From Anticarsia gemmatalis (lineage: Eukaryota > Arthropoda > Insecta > Lepidoptera > Erebidae): a DNA stretch of 64,000 bases. The stretch covers positions 1,376,501 to 1,440,500 of the forward strand of contig NC_134757.1 in assembly GCF_050436995.1 (NCBI RefSeq), written 5' to 3'. Shown one piece after another: positions 34,300-47,079 of this stretch; position 1 is the first letter of the stretch, and every line of letters begins with the position of its first letter. A program made the position numbers and the translations under genes. The notes beneath the pieces were generated by a model. The model ran no database searches. It was not told the origin of the DNA and saw nothing but the letters and a program-made list of their open reading frames with translations.

Positions 34300-35279
34300 G
34301 AATTAAATAAAATTAACTCAGTATGCATTGCTAATTTTAATTTGATGATATCCTACATTTGCATAAAGTGAGATAGGAAAGCCTTACTGGCTACAAAACT
34401 TAAATTTTGTTGTACACATCACTCTAAAAAAGCAAAATTACATTTTTGGTTGCCAAAAATGGGAACCTAAAACATTATTAGGTACAAAACTAGTTACATA
34501 GATACATCCTTGAAAAAAATAAATTACTTTCACATGAACACACCATGTCATTTGGTAACTAGGTTTTATCCCACTCTAGCAACTTCTTTATTAAAAATAA
34601 TCCTTCTCTATGATAATCTGTAACCCTGCCGCATGCCGAATCAAGCGAAACTGACCATAGTTTTGCAGTAAAACTGAACACAGAACCATACATATTTTCT
34701 GGTTTATATTAGTTGAAATATTTAGAGCTCTAAGATCTGGTTGTAAGTAGTTTTCATTGGTAGGGATTCGAACTCACTTGAAGAAAGTATTTGCTATTTA
34801 GTTTCTGTCATCACGACTTGGTATCTACTTTCTTGTGATCATGTCATTTCCATTATCTTCATAAAAAGTACAAGGCCTTACATGAAGTTGGGCGATAACT
34901 TGGCCGCAATCATAGATGGTCAGATGCAACAAACAAGTGAGGAGACTATAATGCAATTATCTGCAATTCCCACACATTCCAATCTTTCACTCATATAATA
35001 TTGATGCTTTGAGCAGTGGTCATGCTGGTTTAAAAAATTTTCAATATCTAGCTCTCATTCATATGGACTACTGGAATAGTTACTATTTTCGTGAAATACA
35101 AATTATTCTACCCCTTCTCGGGTCTCAAACTCTTTGGAAAATGTCTTCTGAATCTGTTCAGGGGTTTAGCAATAAATGAGGGATAGACAGACAGTTACTT
35201 TAGCATTAATAATATTAGTAAGGATTTACCTATACAACCATCCTAATTTAGAAACAATAACATACTATCCTATTGTAAT
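34300..35279. other. Intergenic, repeat fragments only
   Basis: No exon is recognised. Near 35170-35222 there is a minus-oriented Helitron-like 5' end (on the minus strand ACTAATATTATTAATGCTAA followed by AGTAACTGTCTGTC). A degenerate tRNA-like B-box (GGGATTCGAACTC) lies near 34763. Confidence 0.5.
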
Positions 35280-36577
35280 GAGTCACACCAATGATTTTTG
35301 TTATGAGCATATTTAAAAACTAGGTACTTCAAGGACAAAAAATCTGTTTTTATTTTTTTCGTATCTTCAAAAATGACCGAGATACTAAACGTCAAAGTAT
35401 GGCCTTCGCGCCAAACTCCGGCGAAGCGGCCGCACGGACGTGTGACGTCATCTCACGACACTGCTATTTCGTCAGTACTTGCCGATACCTACATAGGCTC
35501 GTTGCGCTCTCGCGGTTTCGCTTTAAATAATTTGATTTGCTTATACTGGACAAACAAAATGGTTAGAAAATATTGTATTGTTCCTATGTGTACTAACTCC
35601 AGTGCAAAAATGCCCCAAAAATTTTTTTTTTCTGTACCATGTAAACTGTTTTATTTTTTGCTAAAGACACCTAATCTAAAACTTAAAGCCCGGTTCAGAT
35701 ACTGTCAAGCGCAAATGTTAAATAGAAGTTTATTGCCTTTTGAACACTTCCTCAAGATCAAGATGCCATATCATGTTCATACCTACCTAGCAATGAACTT
35801 CTACTAAACAGTTGATACTATTTAATGAGCAGTTCAATGACCTCACAGGCGGCGGCGAGCCGAGCGCGGCGGTTGAGTTGGCGTTGGTTTTTTGTTTTGA
35901 AAAAAGAATAATATCAAAATTAAAATGTTAGTTTAATTAAAAGTTCTCATTACACGCCCAATCATATAAGACTACCTACAGAGTAGATTCATGCCTTCAT
36001 ATGATAGCCATCAACTTGACTAAAGTCAGAGGCAGGGGTGACAATTTTTTTTTATAATTTTATTTTAAAGCTATGTTTTCCAAATTTACACTTGGTAGGT
36101 ACGTAACACTCATTATTTGTAATGCTAGTTGTAACAAACTTTCAATTTTATTGTTAAATACACACAAAAATATTATTAGTATACGAGTTCAACTTTCTTT
36201 ACCTGGGTCTAGTTGATGATTATGTGCGTGGCGATCGAGATCGAGGATATCTTAGTAGAGGCTTATTTTACAAAAACACGATGATTAAATTTATAACACA
36301 TACACATACACAGACTCTTTTAATATTAATTGCAAATCACTTTTCAAATCAAAACTCCGCATCACCCGCAGTCGAACAAGTGTGTCTGTCGCGTCGTGAC
36401 GTCAGCGCATAGCGCGCGAAGCAACGCAAATTTAAAAAAGCAGTGTAACTTTATAACGCTGTAACTTCGGTAATTTTGACCCGATTTTGATAAAACAAAA
36501 ACTATTATTATCAGCATAAGTACACAAATTAAATGCAGTATGTTTAATAGTCATATTTTGATGTGCTGGTGTGACTC
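35280..36577 (+). mobile_element. P-element-like DNA transposon remnant with a THAP fragment
   Basis: The termini are GAGTCACACCA (35280-35290) and its reverse complement TGGTGTGACTC (36567-36577). The flanking octamers ATTGTAAT and ATTCTAGT agree at 6 of 8 positions, as expected for a decayed 8-bp target duplication. An open frame at 35373-35807 contains MVRKYCIVPMCTNSS and KFFFSVP, typical of the start of a THAP zinc-binding domain. The second half (C-x2-H, AVPT-like motif) and any transposase core are missing. THAP domains are found in P-element and related transposases. The class assignment is inference. A host THAP pseudogene inside another repeat is possible. Confidence 0.5.
35559..35807 (+). 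pseudogene. Truncated THAP-domain coding remnant
   Basis: From the internal Met at 35559, MVRKYCIVPMCTNSSAKMPQ shows the first Cys pair (C-x4-C) of a THAP domain followed by KFFFSVP. After that the frame is low-complexity and lacks the C-x2-H pair and a transposase core. It is interpreted as a broken transposon gene inside the element at 35280-36577. Confidence 0.45.
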
Positions 36578-36815
36578 ATTCTAGTTATAATGATGCGCCC
36601 AATTACTGTAGATGTTTACATAGCAAATTATTATTGTTATCAGTAACCATGTACCGTCATACTGTAGGTAAATTGTTGGGATAAGCCAATATGTAGGTAT
36701 AAAATACATAAATAACTCAGTGTTTCCTCGCAGTAGCTAAGCCTTTAATTGTAATTGGCTTTTAGTATATAAATAAAATAAAACCAAAGAATGAGAATCA
36801 TAGTATTTATACAAC

Positions 36816-36821
36816 TTTATT
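36816..36821 (-). terminator. Polyadenylation signal, chiffon homologue
   Basis: On the minus strand AATAAA lies about 670 nt downstream of the chiffon stop codon. It is the best-placed signal in the 3' UTR, and the ACP gene converges on it from the other side. Confidence 0.45.
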
Positions 36822-37492
36822 TTGACGAAGTTTCACATTAGTTATAGGAGATGGGATCAGAAATACGAAGTGTAGTGGCAGCAAAAATGCATTAACAGAT
36901 TTGACTAGTCGGTAGTACAGACAACATTCAGAATTAACACACATTTACAATTTCACTATATCTTCCTATGTACGAGCAATGAATTATTTGTAACATTATT
37001 TATTTACGGTTTATTGTTTGTTTTACAATATTCCTCCATCTCCTTTAACTTTTTAAAAAAGAAAGATACTCTCTAAGCATACAATAACATTTATATACAG
37101 ACTAAGCTCGCGACATCATTCTACGCACCGCACCGTAATTTACACACACACATGCATGAGTTCCACAGTTTTAAATATATTACAGCACTATGTACACTTT
37201 GTAGATCCGAAGTTCGCAGCCTCGAGATATATTATTCTCTTATGAATAAAAAAAACAATTAAATACTGATACTCCCAGTTGTTTTACCGCCCGGGGCGGA
37301 GACGATGCTGACACAGACAAACAGCATATTTACAAAATAAATAACAAAGAAATAACGAGCCGACGTCGTCGACGCGGATGAGGGCCGCGACCGTCACAAC
37401 TACACTTGTTCGTCAGTACGCGTAGTGTCCGCGGCGCAGCGCCGGGTCTAGGAGAGCGCGAGCAGCCGGCACTGGCGCGGCGGGGCCACGCG

Positions 37493-40400
37493 CTATCTGA
37501 GCCGAGTGTTCCGCGCGCGGCCCGCCGAGCGCAGGCGCCGCGCCGCGCCCGGGTCCACCCGCGCCACGCGCACCACGGGCTGCAGCCAGTCGCCGAGCCC
37601 CGCCAGCGCTCGTTTCGTCGCTTTCTTTTTGCTATCTTCAGTCTCAGAACTACGCGATTTCCGTTCATCCTTATCGGTTTTCGCCTTCTCCTCCGTCAGT
37701 GCAGCTTTTAACTCTAGTAGCGACTTCTCCTTGCTGTCCGACACGTCCATCGGTTCGCACTTGTCTTCCGCATCCTTCGTCAGAGTCTTGTTCGGTGAGT
37801 CACATTCTGACTTGGATTTTTCTACAATAGTGATATCTTCTTTTTCAGTCTCCGATAAGTTGGTGTCCTCCTCGCTGATCGTGTCTTGGGTGGTGTCGTC
37901 GTCGGGCGGCTCCGCCGACGAACGATCTAGGCTACTCCCCGCTTTGTGATCTGACTCGAGACTATTTGTTCTAGAGCCCTTTTTGACTTGCTTCTTTTTG
38001 TTCGGCCAGCCGGTTCGATTCTTCTTTTTGAACTTGCCGCGACGGCCTCGCGGTCGGTCAGTCGCCTCTTTGATTTCATTGCGGATGAGATCGCAGTTCT
38101 CACACTCCGACACTAGACTGGACACGTCGGGCAGATTGGTCGATGTGGCCACGGCGGCTTCACCGTCCATCACCTCATCTGAAATGTCATACTCGGCCGC
38201 GTCTTCGAACACCTCCGATAGGAACTGTTGTAGTCTCTCTGACGCCTCCTGAGTTTCTGACATCACTGGTTCTATTTTAAGATTACTCTGCGTATCGCTA
38301 ATGGTGTCTTCCGACGCGGTGGACTTTGTATCGTCTGCATTTTTCCGTCTATGCAAGAGGCCGGCGGAGCCGAGTATGGCTAGCGTCGAAGCGTGTTCGC
38401 GCGGTGACTTCCGCGGGTGGCCCTCGAGCGCTAAGAGCGCCGCCGTACGTTTCCGTATCTTCTGTTTCTTCATCCCCCGCGTGCCGTACGACCGCGACGG
38501 TCCCGGTTTCTCCTCTCGTTTTACTAAGTCACTAAGAGGACAGCAATTTGGCTTTAGGGGCGGTAACTGACCTATCTCGTACGGTAACTTTGGCGATTTG
38601 GAATAGAGTGCTGAAACAAACAAAAAAGCAAAAATAAATAACTAAGTAATTAATTTGATCATCTCAATATTGTATCAAATAAATAATAAGTCTTACCGAA
38701 ATACTTTGGCACATTTCTTACGAGCACCTTATCTTCATCTTGCCTCTTGAAGGTCTCGAACCATGGTTCGCTGTGCGGCACACACTCGAAAGCAAACTCC
38801 AGCTGCTCCACAGCAGGAGTGTACTTTAATTTGCCATCTTCCCACTTCATACACTTCTCCGTGGGCTCTTCTCTCAGTGGACTAACTTCAGCTTCAGGTG
38901 GAGGGACTGTGATCTCAGCTGGAACCAGTTGCTCTATCACTTCAGGCGGTTCCTCGGGAGGTTCGACACTTCTCGCTTTACACGGTACTCTGCGTGTCCT
39001 GCGAACAACTGTAGGTGCTCGCTTTTTCCGTCTTCTCTTATCTTCGGGCCAACTGTCTTCCTCTGACGACTCCTCCTTGAGAGCTAACGGTCGCGCCTGC
39101 CTCCGTCTCTCGGTGGGGGGCGGCGGCGGGGTCGGCGTGGGCTTGCGCCGGGGACTGAGCTCTGCTTCGTCGTCCTCGTCCGACGACGTGGAACTGGTGG
39201 AGCTAGCACGCTTGGGGAACATGAACTGTTCAGCCTCGTCGCTCAACACTGATAACTCCGAGCGCCGAACTTTCCTAAACTTAACGACTAGAGGTTTGGT
39301 GCCGTTACAAGCGGGCGGGGAGTCTTTGCGCTTGGTCGCGAAGCCGCCGCTCGATCGCAGTTTGGTGCTGACGCCGACCACCTTGTAGTACTGTCGGTCC
39401 TCCGTCGGCGCCTCGCTCGCCCTTTTACTACTACACCTAGTGTTATGTTTCCTCTCGTCTTCGATGGCACCGTTGCGCCGCGGGCTCTGGTTGCCGTTGA
39501 CTGTGGAGTCGGGCGACTGGGAACGTTTAGAGCGCTTGTTTTTGGGCGGATCGAGGTCGCCGTTGCACAGCTTGCGAAGTGAGCGGCGCTCGCCATTGAT
39601 GGGCGTGGCTTTGTCGAGGAAGGCGGCCACGTCTCCCTGGGCGCCGATGAGCGAGTCCAGCGCCAGGAAGTTGGTGTGGTCTCGGACGAAGGCCAGGTGG
39701 TGCGGCGAGCGCCGGTGTAGCGCCGCGTCCGCGTACTCCGTGTTGCACATCTCGCAGTACCCACCCTTCGTCTCCTTCTCTTCTCGCTCCTTGATACGGG
39801 GACGACTTTTCCTCGTCATTCTGTAATAACGTGTTTGTATTAGAATCAAATTATCATCACTTCGAGTTCGCCCTTGTTTATATTTATTTTAAATGTTCCT
39901 CACTTCTGTATTGCTATATCTTTAATATTTTGATTGGTGTTGGTTATTTTTTCAGGAGTTTCCTTTTTCTTTTCTTTCGGAGGGTCCGGCTCTAGTGATA
40001 TCTCCGGCCACTCATCGAACTCTTTGTAAATAGGTCTGCAAAGCCTGGAAAATAAAACTTAAGTTGTAGTAAAACGTCGACAGAGTGAATATAAGCCGAA
40101 CATTTTCGTATAAATGTTGTATCATACTTGTCCAAAAACTCAATCTTGATAAAATGTTTAGTGAAGAGCGTGACATGCGCTTTGCGCGACGCCGTGAAGA
40201 ATGTATCATACAGTTTATCCAATAGACTTATAGCCTGAAAGATTAATAAATATTTGTAAAGATATATAATAATAAAGCCCAATATCATAATAAATAAATA
40301 GTTATCAGAGAAGTGAGAAAGGTTAGTAGGAATTAGACAGAGACAGTGGCATGCAGATAGAATAGATATCGACCGCATCAAGCTTCCGGGTAATTTTGAC

Positions 40401-43400
40401 TACGACTACGGGTCTCGTACGGAGAACGACGTTTTGTTAAAGTTAAGGTGCGGGTAGACGGGCGCGGTCCACTCGGGCGGCACGTACTCAGGTGCGGGCT
40501 GCGCCAGGTCCGCGGACGTACCTTCTGCACAGTGAGCTGCACGTAGCGCGGGTTGTGGAGCGGCGGCGGCGGGTCCGCAGCGGGCACGCGCTCCAGCATG
40601 GCATCGGCGCGCGCGCGCCACTCACGCCGCGCCGGCGCCCATCGCGGCCCGAGCGCGCCCGCGGCCCGCGACACCCCCGGCACGCCCGACACCACCACGT
40701 GCGTCACGCGCGACGTCAGGAACACCTCCTGCTGCTGCAACACACGCGACACCCATACTTTAACATTTGTGACACCTTGACGCTAATTCTATACTTTTCT
40801 TACTTTTATTATGGAATTTAATGTACTCTTAATAAAATGTAATGTAATTTTCATTGTTTAAACGCTTTAATCACATGATCTTTAGCAACAAATATCTTTG
40901 CTACTTTGTTAACTTTTCAATTCATACTATGTACATTTATTACATAAAAGTTGTCTATCCAGAGACCAATTTGGTTAAACAAACAAATTAATTTAAATTG
41001 TTTCCCAGTTTTGTTATAAAAACTAGTATTAAGTAAAATCTAAACAATTATTTGTTTGTCAAGTATGTTTCCATAGATGCAATACAGCGAGCCTATTAAT
41101 TATTGCAATGTCTTTTCTCAGAATTCAAATGTTCCAGGCTTTATTAAATATAGACTTTCTATCATATTGGACTTTCGATTTAAAAAATTTCAAGTTTAAT
41201 GTTAAATGGATAAGTTATTTGATAAATAAAGTAAATGTATGAAATATTCTAACAAAATTGCTCTTTATAATATGCGGAAGAATTGAAAGACTATAGTAAA
41301 TATTCCAGTAACGAAATATCGTATTAATATTATAATCTTGAAATATGTAAAATAACTAAACATTTTTATTAAAAAAAATTCAAAAGTCATATTTATGAAA
41401 AGATCTTAAAAAAAACAAAGAGAATGTGCAATACAGCAAACAAAAATATTTGTTTACATAGATAAGTGTTCTCAGAAAGTTTCATTAAATGATTCTTTTA
41501 TCACAAGGTAGATTAAAAAAATACTATCAGACTTTATAACAATTCATTGAAAACAATGACACATTGCTTACTTTCATATGAGTAAAGCAACAGGTAGGTG
41601 CAGAATTAACTGTCTTAAGAACAGCTTAGTCAATTTTAATTCAACTTATTATAGTTTTTAATACTTATTATAGCACCTCAGTGTTGATTTTCATCATATC
41701 TTTTGTTTTGCAAGTGATACAGTGTGGATCATATACCAACTAATGACAATAGGGTATCTCTTACTTTGCAATTATTCCAAGTACTAACAAACCTTATGTG
41801 AATTGCTTAGTTAGGGAAATATTTTATAATTTCGCAACTGCAAATACATTATAATATAACAAAGTATAAGTGATGAGCAATCAAATAAATTGTTTATACA
41901 ATTAGGAAAGTTTGTATGTGCAAAACAAGTTTTGTAGTCATTCAACAAGTGACTTCACATTCTCCTACTTATATGTATTTTGTAGAACATGTTGCATTTC
42001 AGTTTGAACAGTCATGCTAACCTTGTGTTTAACATCATACTAGACAATACTTGTCAAGCATTGCATAATGAGCCCTTTTTCATAAACATTTGAGTTATAA
42101 TGCTTAATATTATACAACAGACCTACTGATTATAATATTGTAAACTTTCTTATCATAGTATTTACATAACAGAGAACCAAAAATAAGTCAGTACATGCCA
42201 ATATAAAACATATAAAACAATTACTGATATTGTAAATGATAGTATTGTTGAACCTCCTTGCACAACAAGTCATAATTAATTTAATGTTGCCAACTTTAAA
42301 ATACAAGTAGGTAGTTGTGGTAATTTTTCTGGCAACTCTTATAGGAATTTTTGTGTCAGCAAATGTTATTGTTTAGGTAATGCAGTGTGCAGTGGAAGTT
42401 TATGTGAAAGTCAGCATTGCAGCAGACTGACCTAATACGCGTAATGTACGTGTCGCAACGGTTGCCTACTCGACAGTGCTCGATGCGAGCGCGCGACAGT
42501 TTGGTCAGAGGGCATTCTCGGAATACGTTATTGAGCGATGCATGCGACGGTACAATGTAACGGGGCGGGTATGAGCGCGAGCGGCGAGTTATCGACGCGC
42601 CGGAACACACACCGCCGAGTTTTCCTTGAAATACGGTCGGCACAGCGAGCCGACGCCGGCGGCCGCGGCATCGCGCCCTCCACGACTCGCGCCAACCGTC
42701 CCGCGCAAAAAAATAACACATCACTCTATCACATACTAAACTCACCCTTAAGATCTTACACTTAAGATTCACATCCCCTTGAGTACGTAAAAGCAATATC
42801 AACTGTCAAAAATTAAGCAGACACACGCGTAACCCGAAGGAAACTACATTTCAAACAGCTTTTAAAATGGATGTAGTGCAACGCAGCGCGAGAGAGCGCG
42901 CCGCGCGGCCTCGGGCCGTTGCATTTCGCTCTGCGGCGGTGGCTCTAACGCGACCGTACAAAAGATGACCTAAAATTGAACGCAAGCTACGCGCCTCACT
43001 AGGCACTCCAACTGTTTTTAAACAGTTTTCTAAACAATTCTGACATGATCGTTGTGTCGGTACGCACGTGTGAGTAATATACTTTGTATATACTTACATA
43101 AAAGCCGTCCGCTAGGCCCCCGCGCTCCGCTTATCACAAAAATAAGTAACTATATACTAGTCACTCAGACGACCACTATGTTCGTCACTCATAGATTTAG
43201 CTCTTTGTAGTAAATACACTCAAGTTATCTGTTCTACACATTTAGCCAAGTATTCGTCGGTTAATAATGCAACGTTTGATACACTTTTTAAAGTTATTTA
43301 TACACAATTGATAAATAAAATCGAAAAAGTAACAACAAACACAAATCTGTCACACAAGATGGAGATATTTCACCGTAGTTTGTGTTTTGATCACAAGAGG

Positions 43401-44068
43401 CGCTGTAATCGAGTGGAAGGGGGCACACCTCTCATTGGTTGGTTAAAATTACGTTTCGTTTCGCACAGATTTCTATTCAAGTGTAATACATTTTATTGAA
43501 CAAAAAAATATATAACAATGAAATAACATTATAATAATATTAACTGAATGCTTTCTTGGTTAATAAATAGTTAAACAAATCTATTACACCCCCTTACACT
43601 AACACTAACGCAAGTGGAACTCGATGCAAACATGTTAGAATTTTAGACTATAAAACAGAACGTTGATAACATGACCAAATGCAGTTTACTTGATTTATGC
43701 CATACAAATTAAAAGATACTGTTATCCCTATTTTGGTCATACTACTTTTATACATAACCAACAAATATTTGGCAACGTAGGTACATAATAAACGTAGCTA
43801 TGTATGGTATTTTGAGAGGGAAAGATAATTTTGGCGGTAAAAGCCTGGAGTACTTACCAAACCCATGTCTTGAATCCTACGAGATAGGGATCTAGCGAGA
43901 CCATGGTCTTGAATATCCAAATAAAAACAGAAATTCTTCCTCACTGTAACACACCAATTTTATTACTAATAATGAATATTTCTACGGTTTTGTATAAATA
44001 GGTCACATGGAAAATATGACGCACGCACCTCTATTATATTTTTCGTCTAAATTCAAAGTTGATACCAT
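37493..44068 (-). CDS. chif: Dbf4/chiffon homologue, regulatory subunit of Cdc7 kinase
   Basis: The exons, 5' to 3', are 44029-44068, 43858-43943, 40522-40734, 40128-40234, 39904-40044, 38697-39820 and 37493-38610. They sum to 2829 nt, or 942 aa. The three Dbf4 motifs are visible. Motif N is a BRCT-like region (residues about 15-60: FCFYLDIQ ... LTSRVTHVVVSG) split by an intron. Motif M spans about residues 140-164 (HFIKIEF, RPIYKEFDEWPEI). Motif C is a Dbf4-type zinc finger with Cys218, Cys221, His231 and His237 (GGYCEMCNTEY, LHRRSPHH; C-x2-C-x9-H-x5-H). The long remainder is low-complexity, rich in Ser, Lys and acidic residues. Dbf4 activates Cdc7 to phosphorylate MCM proteins and fire replication origins. 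Drosophila chiffon is also needed for chorion gene amplification. This protein is much shorter than Drosophila chiffon as I recall it. Exon 1 encodes only 13 residues plus one base, and the ATG at 44068 is the only good start found. Confidence 0.93.
42430..43010. other. GC/CpG-rich island in chiffon intron 2
   Basis: The sequence has many CG dinucleotides (for example CGGCGGCCGCGGCATCGCGC near 42656 and GAGAGCGCGCCGCGCGG near 42891), unlike the AT-rich intron around it. No splice-supported exon or known protein was found. It may be an alternative promoter or an insertion. Confidence 0.4.
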
Positions 44069-46986
44069 TTTTGTTATCGACAGTGCAAGATATCGAGAAT
44101 CCACTTGTTTCAATGGTACATCATGAAGGCACATATATTTCTAGATGCATAACTTTGGTATTTTAATGAAATAATTATATAAGATAAAGATTAGACTACG
44201 AAAAATAGGCAAAATACATTTCGTAAAAATACGTTTCGAACGTCGAAATGTCATTGACAGCTGGGACGAATAGAGAAAAGAGTTTATGTGATCTATGGTA
44301 CTAATCGATATTTCAATCGATATCATGTTTTTCTTGTTACGCGAACACCAAGCTATAAAATAAAATATTAGCTTCTGATACTTACTCAAAAAAATATAAG
44401 TTATTATGTTATCCTTATATTTTGACATAGTGAGCGTAATTTAAGACAAATGTATACAAATTAAACGTGAGTTCTGACACACTATCTAGATTGCAAAACC
44501 AACTTTAAAACTTCTATTGAAGTGTTTATTAGATAAGCAAGTTAAAAAATAATTGCACTGTAAGAACTCGCCAATCACGTTTATTAAGGAATGATATGGT
44601 TGCTATAAAATGAAGGTTAAATTCAACTCAATACCTAAAAAATCAACTCCATTCGTTTCCATAGTCCCCGCCGCTCGACCGGGCGCGTATGTAGGCATCG
44701 GCAGTACATGACCGTCTATATAGTATTTTATTGATTGCTCACGTGTTTGTATGTAGAGACGTGGACGTTACCTAGTTATCTAGGTACGCGCGCCCGGCCC
44801 GTTTATTTTGCAATGTAACAGCTATGTAGGTCGCCTGGATTTCGATCCCGGGCCAAAGCCTCAGTACCTCGAACTACATTTTCCTAGAATAAAGCTTTGT
44901 GAGCGTATACCACTGAATTTCAATATACAATATTGCGCTACCCGCGTACCCGCTATATTATTTTGTTCTGTGCAGAGTAACTGCCTACCCTATTTCTAAT
45001 GTCATAATTAAATAATAGACCTTTCATAATGAGGAAATTACTAATTTGCATGGTACTTGAAGTTGTCATCGAGATAATTGATAAAGCGTCTCAGGGATGG
45101 ATTTCATATTTTTATGGAACCCTAATGAAAGCACTGCGTGGTATTTACCTATAACAAAGACACCATGTAGAGTGATTCCTTTGAGTATAGACCTTAGGAG
45201 GAAATCTAAAATTCCTTATACGAGAAAAAGCCTATACAAAGTAAGTAGTAGGTACTTAAAAAATAAATAAATATTTTCGTACTATTCTGTCGAACGGAAA
45301 GTTATATTTTAATAACAAGATCTGAGACACTTCATCTTAAGGGCCATCTATGTAATAACTAGGTAAGCTTCATAATTAACTCCTACTTAGTAAGGCTGCT
45401 CTTAAATGCGCAACATTTTTCCATAATGCGAAAAATATTCCTTGCCCGTGCGAGAAAAGGACAAAACAATAATTATATCTAATGTTATCAATTAGAGGTT
45501 TGCTAAACTTCTTTTATGTACCTACGTTACTCACTAAGTCGCTAGTAGCGTAGAAATTAAAACTTTGCTAAAACAACAAACAGGATTGAAAAATCCGTTA
45601 TAATTAAACTATGGTACCGTAATATTAGGAACTTTTATAGAACAAAGAGCTAATTATGAATGTTAATTTTTGTCCCACTTTCGGGCGTATATTCGTATTC
45701 ATATGTTTAGTTAGATGCGCTGGAACTACGAAACCAGTTATTTTATCGTGCGAGCTGATTGCATAAAGTACTAGTAACGCCATCTACACGTGGTTTCATG
45801 TAGCCGTGCATGTTGATAGTTCTTGAATCTAGCTAACAGATGGCAGATACTCAATACTCTTGTGACGGACTCCTTGCTCAGTGGACAAAAGTACTACTGT
45901 CTAGGGTTCGATTTTGTTCGTTTTATGGCAGAGAATTATCATCGTCATTGAAACCAGCATTTCATGCATTATAGATGGTTCCAGACCTGCTCAAAATCAT
46001 TGCTTACTAAATTTTACTAGAAAAGTAAATATTTATATGTTTGCCATTATTATTATCTCTTGTTTACGTCATCTCATCGTCGGGCATAGCGAATTCAGCC
46101 TAGGCGGAGAGCCCACAGCTAAATAAACTAAATTATTTGAATAATTTGTTTTTTTTAACGAAATTCAAATCGTACTTTTTAAAAGTATTGCCACTGTCAA
46201 ATAATACAAATGGTGTCAATAACCGAACATAGGTGTTTTGAATTAATTTAGGGAGAAATAAAACACACAAACCCACTTATAGTATACTTATATTAAATAA
46301 AAGTTAAATTATAATTTTACAATATTACATATTTTAATATACATAGCCACTTTGTAAAAATTCTTATGTATAGTTAAATATTATTTATAAATATGATAAG
46401 GGTGATAGGAGTTTACGAGAGAACACGAGACAGCTTATAAAAATATATAAGCGCGGGGACACAGTATCGAGAATTTGCGCCTTTTAGTACGCCCATGCGT
46501 TTGACGCCAGTAAGCGTAAAAGCGCTTTTTTGGTAGCCGCTGGAAGATAGAGAGTAGAAAACAAAGCTATAAGAATAGCTGTGAAACGCTGCTGCGTTAT
46601 TTTTTTGCAAGAGGTTTAAAGCAGGGATGGCGAATATAAAATCAATAAGTAGTTTTCATTCTGTTAAACAGAAAATAAAAACTCCGGACGTTGTGACCCC
46701 TCGCTATCTCTGAGTGACGATGAACGGCTATAATGTGTGATTATTTTTAGGTATTTTTGTTTCGTACAACGACAGTAACATGACTTAAAATTTAAAAATC
46801 TAAACTCACATATCAGTCTCAATTTCGTCAGCTTCACAGATTATAAACAGTCACAGAGTTGACACCACAATACTTTTTTTTTAAATCTCGTTCACACAGA
46901 AAAAAAATACCCAAATGTCATTTTAATCTAAATTTTTGAACTAGCATGGACAATGTTTTTTTTTAACTAGGGATGTTTTATACACG
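44069..46986. other. Intergenic, no gene recognised
   Basis: This lies between the chiffon start and the PFKFB stop, both on the minus strand. It should hold the chiffon promoter and the PFKFB 3' UTR. A GC-rich patch lies at 44665-44800. Apparent short frames lack splice or family support. Confidence 0.5.
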
Positions 46987-47079
46987 TTAATGCGACTGGC
47001 TTTCCTCGCTTTTGTCGCCGTTAGTTTCTCCGTTGATGACGAGCGGTGATGGCGGCTTGATAGGCGGCGCTGGTATCAC
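46987..47079 (-). CDS. PFKFB: PFKFB terminal exon, form 2
   Basis: An acceptor TTTTTTTGTTCAG precedes a frame-matched segment of 30 residues starting VIPAPPIKPPSPLVING and ending EESQSH, then TAA. The Pro-rich tail is distinct from the acidic tail of form 1. PFKFB isoforms in animals typically differ at their termini. Confidence 0.75.
   Translation of the reverse strand: MIPAPPIKPPSPLVINGETNGDKSEESQSH

Noticed and set aside
37406..40821. Several long plus-strand open frames (for example 37506-37949, 38747-39388, 40492-40821)
   Set aside because: They are antisense shadows of the GC-rich chiffon exons. The minus-strand frame carries the Dbf4 motifs and proper splice sites.
42356..42802. 148-residue minus-strand open frame in chiffon intron 2
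   Set aside because: Arg/Cys-rich translation of a CpG-rich block, with no splice sites fitting chiffon phases and no family similarity.
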